From Acidipila sp. EB88 (GTDB lineage: Bacteria > Acidobacteriota > Terriglobia > Terriglobales > Acidobacteriaceae): a stretch of 64,000 bases of DNA. This document shows positions 54,528 to 62,628 of this stretch, piece after piece. Under the pieces are notes generated by a model. That model did not search any database, was not told the DNA's origin, and worked only from the letters and a program-made list of their open reading frames with translations. Numbering within the stretch: the stretch's first letter is position 1; the number at the start of each line of letters is the position of its first letter. Location of the stretch: NCBI RefSeq assembly GCF_003858395.1, contig NZ_QWEV01000005.1, positions 3,658,001 to 3,722,000 on the forward strand, in the 5' to 3' direction. A program made the translations under genes and the position numbers.

Positions 54528-55940
54528 GTGGCGACTGAAGTGATTCCGCAGGGAAAGCAGGGTTGGTTCGCGCTTGTGAAGGAGGCGCTTACCGGTACGA
54601 AGCGAGACCTGACGGGAGGCAGCCTGAACAGCGCTGTGCTCCTGCTCTCCATCCCGATGATGCTGGAGCTTGGGCTGGAGTCGGTGTTTTCGCTGGTGGA
54701 TATTTTGTGGGTCAGCGTGCTTGGCAACGATGCGGTGGCGTCGGTCGGGTTGACGGAGTCGCTGATGACGCTTGCCTTCGCCGTAAGCGCGGGGCTAAGC
54801 ACCGCGATCACGGCGCTGGTGGCGAGGCGGATCGGGGAAGGCGATACGGAGCGCGCATCGATCGATGCAGTGCAGGCGATTGTGGTGGGCCTCCTGTTGT
54901 CGGTCGTGATCGGCGTGCCGCTGTTTCTGCTGGCGCCCAAATTGTTGGGACTACTGGGAGCCACGGCCTCGGTGAGGCATGTGGGCTTTGCGTATGCGCG
55001 CATTACGCTGGGCTTTTCGGGTGTGGTGATCCTGCTGTCACTGAATAACGCGATCTTTCGCGGCGCGGGTGATGCGGCGATCGCGATGAAGCTCTTGTGG
55101 GTCGCGAACGGCATCAACCTCGTGCTGGACCCGCTGCTGATTTTCGGGATTGGCCCGTTTCCTAAGCTGGGCGTGGCGGGGCCTGCGGTCGCGACCCTTG
55201 CAGGCCGCGGGCTGGCGTTGTTGTACCAGGGGTACCTGCTGGCCAAAGGCAGCGGGCACCTGCGCATTGGGTGGCAGCACCTGAAGGTGAAGCCATCCGA
55301 AATGGTGCGGTTTGTGCGCGTGGCGAGTGCAGGCATGTTGCAGTTCCTGCTACAGCAGGGAAGCTGGCTGGGGCTGGTGCGGATCGTGAGCCTGTTTGGC
55401 GCGCCGGCGATTGCGGGATACACGATCGCGGTGCGCATCTTGAACTTCATCATGCTGCCGTCGCTCGGGTTGAGTAATGCAGCGGCCACGCTGGTGGGGC
55501 AGAACCTGGGAGCGGGCATCGTGGCGCGGGCGCGCTCATCAGTGTGGCGCACGGGCTTTTTGAACCTGGCACTGCTGAGCTTCGCCTGCCTGCTGTTTTT
55601 CTTTTTCGCGAAGCCGATTGTGAGTGTGTTCGGGCATGAGAAGCAGGCGGAACCGATCGCGGTCGAGTGCCTGCGGATCTTCAGCGTGAGTAACCTGTTC
55701 TTCGCGTTCAGCGCCGTGTTTATGCAAGCGTTCAACGGCGCGGGCGATACCACGACGCCTGCGTACATTAATCTTTTCGGGTTCTGGCTGGTGGAGCTGC
55801 CGCTTGCCTGGGTGCTGGCCAGGCATACGCACCTGGCAATTCGCGGCGTGTTTCTGGCGGTGCTGCTGGCGCAGGTGCTGGCATTGCTGCTGAGTGGGTT
55901 TCTGTTTCTGCGGGGCGGTTGGGCCAAGAAGCGCATTTGA
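54528..55940 (+). CDS. MATE-family efflux transporter
   Basis: This 470-residue protein has 12 hydrophobic segments in two MATE repeats: LSIPMMLELGLESVFSLVDI and VASAGMLQFLLQQGSWLGLV. They export drugs or metabolites by Na+ or H+ antiport. The GTG start at 54528 has CAGGAG 6 bases upstream; a TTG 30 bases earlier is a longer but poorer start. It forms an operon with the MFS gene 8 bases downstream. Confidence 0.92.
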   Translation: MATEVIPQGKQGWFALVKEALTGTKRDLTGGSLNSAVLLLSIPMMLELGLESVFSLVDILWVSVLGNDAVASVGLTESLMTLAFAVSAGLSTAITALVARRIGEGDTERASIDAVQAIVVGLLLSVVIGVPLFLLAPKLLGLLGATASVRHVGFAYARITLGFSGVVILLSLNNAIFRGAGDAAIAMKLLWVANGINLVLDPLLIFGIGPFPKLGVAGPAVATLAGRGLALLYQGYLLAKGSGHLRIGWQHLKVKPSEMVRFVRVASAGMLQFLLQQGSWLGLVRIVSLFGAPAIAGYTIAVRILNFIMLPSLGLSNAAATLVGQNLGAGIVARARSSVWRTGFLNLALLSFACLLFFFFAKPIVSVFGHEKQAEPIAVECLRIFSVSNLFFAFSAVFMQAFNGAGDTTTPAYINLFGFWLVELPLAWVLARHTHLAIRGVFLAVLLAQVLALLLSGFLFLRGGWAKKRI

Positions 55941-55948
55941 GGGCGAGT

Positions 55949-57376
55949 ATGCAAAGCACAGCGCAGCAAGCGGAAGCAATCGCGTTTGAGACCGACGTTC
56001 CACCGCGTCTGGATCGCCTGCCGTGGAGCCGGTGGCATTTGCGCATGGCCACGGCACTGGGTGTGACGTTCCTGCTGGACGGGCTGGAAGGCGGCGTGGG
56101 CGGATCACTGTCCGGCGCCCTGCAGTCGGTCACGACGCTGCACCTGACCGATGCGCAATTGGGAATCGCTTCTTCGGGCTACCTGGGCGGTACGGTGTTG
56201 GGCGCGCTGCTGTTCGGCTACCTCGCGGACGTGTATGGGCGCAAGAGTTTGTTCTTCTGGACGTTGGCCGTGTATGTGTGCGCGACGGCGGCAACGGCGC
56301 TTTCGTGGAATCTCGCGACGTTTACGCTGTGCCGGGTGCTGACGGGTGCGGGCATCGGGGGCGAGTACACGGCGATCACGTCTGCGATCGACGAGTTGAT
56401 CCCGGCGCGGGTGCGCGGCACGGCCAACCTTGTGATCGGTTCGACGTTCTGGGTCGGGGTGATCCTGGGGTCGCTCGTGGCGGTGGGCTTCCTGTCAGAC
56501 AGCATGTTTGGACTGAGGCTGGGCTGGCGGTTCGCGATGTTGAGCGGTGTGCCGATTGCGATCGTGGTGTTGTTTATGCGCCGCTTCATCCCTGAGAGTC
56601 CACGGTGGCTGTTGACGCATGGGCGCGTGGAGGAAGCTACGGCGATTGTGGAAGGGATCGAGCAGAGCGTGCACGCGCAGTTTGGCAGCCTGGCACCAGT
56701 GCCACACGCGATCACGCTCCAGCGGGACGTGCGCTCGACCCTCAGCAAAGTGGGGCTGCTGCTGAACAGGAAGAACCGTCCGCGTGCGCTGCTTTGCCTT
56801 GGGCTGACCATGGCGCAGTCATTTTTTTACAACTCCGTTTTCTTTTCGAGCACGCTTGTGCTACTGCGGTTCTACGGAGTTTCTGCGGCCCATGCGGGGG
56901 TGCTGTTCCTACCGATCGCATTCACCAACTTTGTGGGGCCGGTGCTGCTGAGCCGGTTGTTTGACAGCGTAGGGCGCAGGGTGATGATCTCGCTGAACTT
57001 CTGCCTGACCGGGGTGGTGTTTGCGGTGTCGAGCGTGCTGTTTGTGCAGGGGCACCTGAGCACGGTAGCGCAGGTGGCGTTCTGGGCTGCCTCATTCTTC
57101 TTTGCCGCGTCGGCAGCGGGTTCCGCATACCTGACGACGAGCGAACTGTTTCCGCAGCCGATCCGCGCGTCGGCAATTGCAATTTTCTATGCGGCCGGCA
57201 CACTGCTGGGCGGGGTGCTGGGCCCGGCAGTGTTCGGCATGTTGTTGAATCGTGGGGAGCGCGCGCCGATTTTTTACGGGTTCATGGCGAGCGCGTTGAT
57301 CATGCTGCTGGCCGGGGTCGCGCAGGCGATCTGGGGCGTGGCCGCAGAGCGGAAGCCGCTCGAGGAGATCGCCTGA
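55949..57376 (+). CDS. MFS transporter, sugar-porter-like
   Basis: This 475-residue transporter has 12 helices. The first-loop MFS motif is GYLADVYGRKSLFFW; CRVLTGAGIGGEYTAITSAI and PESPRWLLTHGRVEEA are typical of the sugar-porter and aromatic-acid symporter groups. ATG 55949 has GAGGGCGAG upstream. It is transcribed with the MATE gene. Substrate unknown. Confidence 0.92.
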   Translation: MQSTAQQAEAIAFETDVPPRLDRLPWSRWHLRMATALGVTFLLDGLEGGVGGSLSGALQSVTTLHLTDAQLGIASSGYLGGTVLGALLFGYLADVYGRKSLFFWTLAVYVCATAATALSWNLATFTLCRVLTGAGIGGEYTAITSAIDELIPARVRGTANLVIGSTFWVGVILGSLVAVGFLSDSMFGLRLGWRFAMLSGVPIAIVVLFMRRFIPESPRWLLTHGRVEEATAIVEGIEQSVHAQFGSLAPVPHAITLQRDVRSTLSKVGLLLNRKNRPRALLCLGLTMAQSFFYNSVFFSSTLVLLRFYGVSAAHAGVLFLPIAFTNFVGPVLLSRLFDSVGRRVMISLNFCLTGVVFAVSSVLFVQGHLSTVAQVAFWAASFFFAASAAGSAYLTTSELFPQPIRASAIAIFYAAGTLLGGVLGPAVFGMLLNRGERAPIFYGFMASALIMLLAGVAQAIWGVAAERKPLEEIA

Positions 57377-57386
57377 GGCGCGGGCT

Positions 57387-57716
57387 TTAGTGAATGGTGG
57401 ACGCGATGACCACGGACGAGATCAAGCCGGTGGCAACAGCTGCCAGCACATAGTTGCCATCTACTGAGCGCCACTCGTAGCCGCGCGGAGGCGCGCTGAG
57501 GTGATAGGTGCGATAGTCAACGCGCTGGGCGCGCGCCCAATCGGCCGATGCCATCCTGTGGCCTTTCTTCCAGTCGTCGTGGCGGACATAGCCCCCGCCG
57601 TGATTGTCGTGATGATCCGCAGCGTGATCGTCGTGATGGTCCTGGGCGAACGATGCAGGCGCCGCGATGGTCGCACAGAGAACAGCGGTGGCGATGCTCT
57701 TGAGGATGAACGACAT
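57387..57716 (-). CDS. RcnB-like periplasmic protein
   Basis: This 109-residue protein has a signal peptide (ILKSIATAVLCATIAAPASFAQ) and a His/Asp-rich metal-binding spacer (DHHDDHAADHHDNHGGG). An RcnB domain follows (VDYRTYHLSAPPRGYEWRSV, then DGNYVLAAVATGLISSVVIA). RcnB proteins help nickel/cobalt homeostasis in the periplasm of enterobacteria; here the role is inferred only. An AAGGAG ribosome site lies just before the ATG. It ends 10 bases from the convergent MFS gene. Confidence 0.85.
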   Translation of the reverse strand: MSFILKSIATAVLCATIAAPASFAQDHHDDHAADHHDNHGGGYVRHDDWKKGHRMASADWARAQRVDYRTYHLSAPPRGYEWRSVDGNYVLAAVATGLISSVVIASTIH

Positions 57717-57903
57717 AGCACTCCTTGAACCGACAGGGGTCGGTAAGAGTGTGACGAACGACTGCGGGGAAAGTCTCAAGGGACGGGCTGATTGCAGGTC
57801 GAAAGCGACAGCCAGGAAGCGGGTGACTTTTCGTCGCGGAGGCGGGTCGAATACCCGGCTGGTGCATCTGATACTTCGTTGCAGAAACGTAGAGGAGTGC
57901 ACG

Positions 57904-58149
57904 ATGCGAGTGAAACATGGAGTGGTCGCGGTGGCTATGGGCGTGCTGTTGATGGGGAACGTTGCGTCGTTTGCGCAGCAGTCAGATGCCGACCAGAAGT
58001 CGCAGCAAAAACAAGTGGAACAGCAGGCCAAGCAGAACCAGAAAAAAGCCAAGGCGCAGGAAAAAGCAGCGAAGGCGCAGGCCAAGGCGGCGAAGGACCA
58101 GCAGAAGTCGATCGATGCGCAGCAGAAGGCTGCGCAGACACCACAGTAA
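57904..58149 (+). CDS. Small exported Lys/Gln/Ala-rich protein (81 aa)
   Basis: AGGAGTGCACG precedes the ATG. A signal peptide (VKHGVVAVAMGVLLMGNVAS then FAQQ) is followed by about 57 residues of almost only K, Q, A, D and E (KAKAQEKAAKAQAKAAKDQQ), predicted as one long charged helix. It may coil around another protein or bind the cell wall or polyanions. No family is recognised. A terminator follows 70 bases later. Confidence 0.8.
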   Translation: MRVKHGVVAVAMGVLLMGNVASFAQQSDADQKSQQKQVEQQAKQNQKKAKAQEKAAKAQAKAAKDQQKSIDAQQKAAQTPQ

Positions 58150-58219
58150 GTATGCGGTCGTGGCGCATGTGCAGGGCGGTTGCCTTAGAGCCGCTGCCGT
58201 GGGCCAGGGGGACTAAGAG

Positions 58220-58256
58220 AATGGCCTGCTCCGGAGGTTTGGAGCGGGCCATTTTT
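58220..58256 (+). terminator. Intrinsic terminator
   Basis: AATGGCCTGCTCC (58220-58232) pairs with GGAGCGGGCCATT (58241-58253), with one G-T wobble and an 8-base loop; the last T pairs run into three further T. It ends the small gene at 57904. Confidence 0.85.
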
Positions 58257-58342
58257 GTGCGAGAAAGTCAGGCTGCGGGACGGAGGGGACTGCGTGTGCG
58301 GAGCGGTTTAAGTGGCTTGACGGATGCGGTGCGGGTCGCTCG

Positions 58343-58669
58343 ATGAAGGCGTATCCGACGACGCCGGATGGACGGTATTTCGTGGTGCGCGGGCGCCTAT
58401 GGCGGTGCAGCAATCCGCAGTTGAGCGTGCAAAAACGACAGCACTGGACCAAGGTGTTGATGGCGGCGCGGCGGGCCAAGGGATCCGCAATGCGTGCGGG
58501 TGACATGGCTGGGCGCGAGCAGGCGCGTGCGCAGGTGGATGCAGCCAAGGTGGCGCTGGGGGAGCGTGGTGCTCCGTGGTGGACGGACGGCGCGCCGGAT
58601 GTGAATCGGCACATGGCGAAGAATACCTGCTACGCAGAGTGGTTTGCGGGGCTGAGTCTGATTGACTGA
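58343..58669 (+). CDS. Conserved hypothetical protein (108 aa)
   Basis: The product starts MKAYPTTPDGRYFVVRGRLW and ends with PWWTDGAPDVNRHMAKNTCY. Both blocks look like a conserved small family seen across Proteobacteria and Acidobacteriota, with an Arg/Ala-rich middle helix (RRAKGSAMRAGDMAGREQAR). No catalytic motif is assigned. It is cytoplasmic by composition. It stands alone after a terminator. Confidence 0.8.
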   Translation: MKAYPTTPDGRYFVVRGRLWRCSNPQLSVQKRQHWTKVLMAARRAKGSAMRAGDMAGREQARAQVDAAKVALGERGAPWWTDGAPDVNRHMAKNTCYAEWFAGLSLID

Positions 58670-58844
58670 CTGACGGGCTGCGCGCGTTGGTGGCGGTTTT
58701 GTGGAGCGGGTGGGGCGGTTCTTTCGTTGGTGTCAGCGGCAATCAGGAAGCAAGCAGCAGCGTTGCGATGTCTTGATGTTCGCAAGGCGTGCGTGGGGGT
58801 TGTCCGTTTGGCGAGCGCTGCTGCTGCTGCCGTATGTGCGGAGC

Positions 58845-59612
58845 TTATGGCTCGGCGGGATGGGTGCCGCAGCGGGACCCGGCGCAGGCAGCGCGGGCGC
58901 TGGCGAGGTACTGGACCCAGTCGGTGGCGATGCCCTGCTGTGCTTCGGTCAGCGGCATCTGCCCGGCGCGGACGCGGGCGGCCAGGTAGTTTTCAACAAT
59001 GTCTTTCTGCTTGAAGTAGCGAGCACGCAGGGTTGCATCGTCGGGGCCGCACTGGGGCCAGATATTGCCCATGTCGTCGGCTCCGCCGAGCTCAAGCGGG
59101 ACCAGGTGGTCGAGTTCGCATACCTGCGTCTGCCCGCTGTTCTGCGGGGGAACGGACAGGCCGTACCAGGCGTAGGCTGCGTGTTTCTGCTGCTCGCTGC
59201 TTTGGCAGTTGCGCAGGCAGCGGGTGCTCCACGAGGGCGCACGCAGCGTGTCGGCGGTGACGCCTGGAACAACGCCGCCGGGGGTGCAACGCCGGTCGGG
59301 CTCGGGGTAGCCGCCGCGCGTGGTCGCCTGGCAACTCTGATCTGCGGGCCACTGCCACGAGGCGAAGTACTGCGAGGCGCAGGCGACGCCGATGCTGGCG
59401 CAGCTCATGCGGGGTTCTTCGCGGCGGCCCGATTCGCGGCTGCGCGAGCTCTCACGGCCGCCTTCGCGCCGGTGCTGTCTCGATGCATCGGATCGGGGGA
59501 TCGGGCGCGAGGCGTTGCTGGGCGTGTTGCGGCTGTTTCGAGCGTCGAGCAGAACAATGCCTATGAGGACCAGGAGGACGAGGGCGAGCAGCAGGAGGGT
59601 ATTGCGAGTCAC
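58845..59612 (-). CDS. Membrane-anchored or secreted HNH-like nuclease candidate
   Basis: This 255-residue protein has an N-terminal hydrophobic anchor (NTLLLLALVLLVLIGIVLLD), an Arg/Ser-rich linker (about 25-70), a Cys-rich region (about 70-140), and a C-terminal VCELDHLVPLELGGADD with NIWPQ (about 165-187). That motif is the DH...N pattern of HNH/McrA-type endonucleases. Family proteins with this DHLIPLELGG motif occur widely, often exported, with undemonstrated function. GTG start at 59612. Confidence 0.8.
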   Translation of the reverse strand: MTRNTLLLLALVLLVLIGIVLLDARNSRNTPSNASRPIPRSDASRQHRREGGRESSRSRESGRREEPRMSCASIGVACASQYFASWQWPADQSCQATTRGGYPEPDRRCTPGGVVPGVTADTLRAPSWSTRCLRNCQSSEQQKHAAYAWYGLSVPPQNSGQTQVCELDHLVPLELGGADDMGNIWPQCGPDDATLRARYFKQKDIVENYLAARVRAGQMPLTEAQQGIATDWVQYLASARAACAGSRCGTHPAEP

Positions 59613-60279
59613 CTTCCCATCATGTCATTGCCGGGGCGCGGGTGCACAGGCCGACGCGCCGGGTTGATGTGCAGCGAGGACGTGCTTGGAAGTGCGCAGT
59701 CTGCATGGGGCAAAGGCGTGGAGTCGGCGCCGCGCGCGAGTGGAGTGGTTGGGTGCGGCCAGCACGAGGCGAATGGCTACTTCGGTTGCTTTTGCTGAGA
59801 TGGTTTAAACACAGCAACGCGGCTGCTTCCGTCCAGCAGACGACATCCGGGAACAGTTGTTTCCTGATCAACAAGCCGGGAGTTAGAGAAACACTGGATG
59901 ACGCAGTTAGCAACGCGCGTGCTTGAGCATCTAATAAGGCGATGCTACGGTCGACGTTGAAGGTTGGAAGCGCGACGTTGCGTCTTGGGCAGCTCAACGC
60001 TGTGAGTTGTGCTTTGTGGGAAATGGAGATCTGGATTGCCTGCGAGGCCGAGCGATATGACTGGCATGGAAGCAGCGATGGCAAGGTCAGCGCTCCAGAA
60101 AAAGTTATGCGGCTGCAGACGATTCTGCAGTGCTGTGCGTGTGCCATATCTTTTGCGATCGCAGGTGAGAGCGTGCCGGACCATGAGGCGCTTCGCTGCA
60201 GACGCGTGTTGATGCTGTTGGACTGCCCCTGGCCTGCTTGTGTGCCCGTGTCTGCACGAGGGTGCACGCAGTCGATACG
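59613..60279. other. Gene-free interval of lower GC
   Basis: About 670 bases between divergent genes. Its GC is visibly lower than its surroundings in the middle (59760-60130), and ORFs across it lack ribosome sites and sensible composition. No tRNA or hairpin with T-run was seen. It must contain the promoters of the flanking divergent genes. Confidence 0.5.
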
Positions 60280-61422
60280 ATGTCCACGATTGCCGTTGTG
60301 GCAAGAGCCGCTTCAGTGATCCGAACCGTGCTCAGCCAGGCACCAGGAATAGGCAATTCAATCAAAAAACTTCAACGCTTTCCTGCGGGCCGCAGCGCGA
60401 TTCTTGGTATCACCGCAGCCATGCTCTATGTTGTACCGTGTTCTGCGCGCGCGGATGTTGGACTGGTCATCGAGACGCCGACGGGCCTGCTGGGTTTCCT
60501 AAGCAACGTCGGTCATGTGTCGGTGTGGATCTCGCATGGGTGCCTCGATGCTGCCGGGCATGTTCGCTACTGCGAGAACACAGCGGGACTGGTGCTGACC
60601 AGCACGGCGTACTGGCCGAACCCGGGAGCCGCTGCGATTCCGGCGGAGCTGTTCTTTCTTGGCACGCGGCCCGGTGTCGCGGGGCGCGGTGCCGCGGCAT
60701 GGACGTCGTCGCTCGGCGAGATCTACCCGGATGTGCAGCCGGCGGTGGGAGCCAAGTACCTGGGACGTACCTGGTTGCGGAGCCTGCGCGTGGTGAAATT
60801 TGCAACCTCGACGGAAGACGACCGCAGGGTGCTGGCAGAGATCGATGCGGTGCAGCACGACTACCGGTACAGCTACAGCAAGAGGAACTGCGCGTTTTAT
60901 GCGCAGGCGATTCTGCAGCAGTACCTGGGGGCCTCGTTCCACGGCAACCGCTTGCTGGAGCTTGGGATCGACACGCCGCGTGCGGTGGAGCGGGCACTGC
61001 AGCACAACCTGAAAGACCAGTCGCGCAGTTATGAAGTGGTGCACTTCAAGGGAGACCTTCACCATGCGTGGCGGCAGCCTTCGCGCAATATCTGCGAGTC
61101 GGCGATCCTGGATCCGAAGTACGCGATCCCACTGCTGCTGTATCAGCCTTACCTGTACGCAGGCTTTGCCGGTTGCTATGCGGCGATTCGTGTGTCAACG
61201 TGGGCAAGCCCGCACCACCCGCCGCTGCGCGAGGCAAACCCGGTGCTGTTTGTGGATGTGCAGGACAAGGAGCCGAGGCTGCGTGCGTTCCAGGCACTTA
61301 CCGGCGTTGCGGCGATGGGTCCGGATGGAAGGTATGACGCGGATGCGCAAAGGATGCCGCTCGCGGTTCCGGTTACAGAAGCGGTGCCGCACGCGCAGAG
61401 CGAGGTCAGTCTGTATCCGTAA
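60280..61422 (+). CDS. Exported hypothetical protein, candidate permuted papain-like fold
   Basis: This 380-residue protein has a signal-like helix (RSAILGITAAMLYVVPCSAR). SNVGHVSVWIS (His79) comes before KRNCAFYAQAILQQYLG (Cys204), an order and spacing typical of circularly permuted papain/NlpC-P60-like domains, where His precedes Cys in an NC-motif helix. Such proteins are amidases, acyltransferases or peptidases. The rest is not assignable. The ATG at 60280 is the first before the signal; the open frame extends 42 bases upstream. A terminator follows. Confidence 0.75.
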   Translation: MSTIAVVARAASVIRTVLSQAPGIGNSIKKLQRFPAGRSAILGITAAMLYVVPCSARADVGLVIETPTGLLGFLSNVGHVSVWISHGCLDAAGHVRYCENTAGLVLTSTAYWPNPGAAAIPAELFFLGTRPGVAGRGAAAWTSSLGEIYPDVQPAVGAKYLGRTWLRSLRVVKFATSTEDDRRVLAEIDAVQHDYRYSYSKRNCAFYAQAILQQYLGASFHGNRLLELGIDTPRAVERALQHNLKDQSRSYEVVHFKGDLHHAWRQPSRNICESAILDPKYAIPLLLYQPYLYAGFAGCYAAIRVSTWASPHHPPLREANPVLFVDVQDKEPRLRAFQALTGVAAMGPDGRYDADAQRMPLAVPVTEAVPHAQSEVSLYP

Positions 61423-61451
61423 CTTTTCAGATATAAGTTGCTGACGCATGG

Positions 61452-61482
61452 AAATGCGGCCGCACCAAGCGGCCGCATTTTT
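61452..61482 (+). terminator. Intrinsic terminator
   Basis: AAATGCGGCCGC (61452-61463), loop ACCAA, GCGGCCGCATTT (61469-61480) and two further T. It stops the upstream gene and, on the minus strand, lies 60 bases past the receptor remnant. Confidence 0.9.
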
Positions 61483-61543
61483 GTTGTTGCGCGTGCAAGG
61501 GGGGAAGCTGCTGCTCACGCAGTTTGTTGCTCGTTGCGGCTGG

Positions 61544-62589
61544 TTAGAAGGAGATGCGTCCGACGATCTCCATGATGCGTGGATCGCCGGGGCTGTTGAC
61601 GACGCCCGGGTCCGGATCATCCGGACCGACGCTGGTGTTGACGCCGTTGAATGTGGGGTGATTGGTGACGTTGAATGCTTCGGCGCGGAACTGGAAGTTG
61701 GCGCGGTCGAAGTTCCTGAGACCGTACTCACAGGTAAGGCAGTAGCTGTTCTGGTCGGTGCTGTAGGAGGTGCGGTAGTTGCTACCGCCATTGGCATCAC
61801 CCGTGGCCTTGCCGTAGGTGTAGTTGAGGGTGGTCTGCACGGCCTTGTGCTTGACGCGGAGCTGCGTTTGCAGCGAGTTGTAGTTGGAGTTGCCGACGAA
61901 GACGTACTCGTTGATGCTGCTGATGCCCTGGTAGGGGCGGAGATAGGCGGAGGAGACGGCGCTGATGTTGAGGCACGGATCGAAGTCGTAGGTGGCCGAG
62001 GGAGCCTGTCCCGGCGCGAGGCAGCCTTGCTGGTACGGGGTGCTGGTCGGCTTGACCTGGTTCTGATCAGTGTCGATGCGGAGATGGCGGCCCAGGGAGC
62101 CGGCATAGCCGATCTGGAAGATGGCGTTGGCAAAGAGCTGGCGCTCGACGATGAGGCTGAAGTTCTGGATCTGCGAGGCGCGGAAGTTGTTGTTGACTTC
62201 AACCAGTGCCTGCGGTAGCGGGGCGCGGGATAGATGGTGCTGTTGTGGTAGAAGCCGCGGGGCACTCCGTTGAGACCGTTATAGACTAGGCCGTTTTGAA
62301 GGTTGGCCGGGAGCCCCGCCGTGGTGACGGGCACGCCTGCTCCGTTTGTTGCATAGATGCCGGAGGGCAGCACGGCGCCGGCATTGGCGGCGTTGTAGGC
62401 CAAGGGCTGGAAGGAGGACGTGGCACTGTTCGGCCCGGTGAGCCAGTCGGGCGGACGGGACGATTCCGCCGTTTGAAATCCTGCTGAAGTCGCACCCGCT
62501 GGCGGGAAGTTCGTCCCGTTCGCAGATCGTGGCGTCGCGGCTGCATTGACCGAGTGGGTTGGGGTGTCGCGCGCGACGGGTGGTTGCAC
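61544..62589 (-). pseudogene. TonB-dependent receptor-like protein, C-terminal remnant, frameshifted
   Basis: Only the last third of a receptor barrel is present. In the first frame, NAANAGAVLPSGIYATNG and NGVPRGFYHNSTIYPAP; after one missing base in the G4 run 62220-62223, the sequence continues in another frame as PLPQALVEVNNNFRASQIQN, SLGRHLRIDTDQNQV, and GISSINEYVFVGNSNYNSLQ, ending MEIVGRISF with the C-terminal Phe usual for barrel proteins. The carboxypeptidase-regulatory domain, plug and most of the barrel are absent, and the fucosidase gene ends 40 bases upstream. The gene has therefore lost its 5' part by deletion as well as being frameshifted. Confidence 0.8.
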
Positions 62590-62628
62590 GCGCGCGCGTT
62601 CTGACTCCGGCTGCCGGCGTCGGCGCAG

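Noticed and set aside
59942..60319. 125-residue frame before the candidate papain-like gene
   Set aside because: Cys/Arg-rich, overlaps the next gene's start, no ribosome site.
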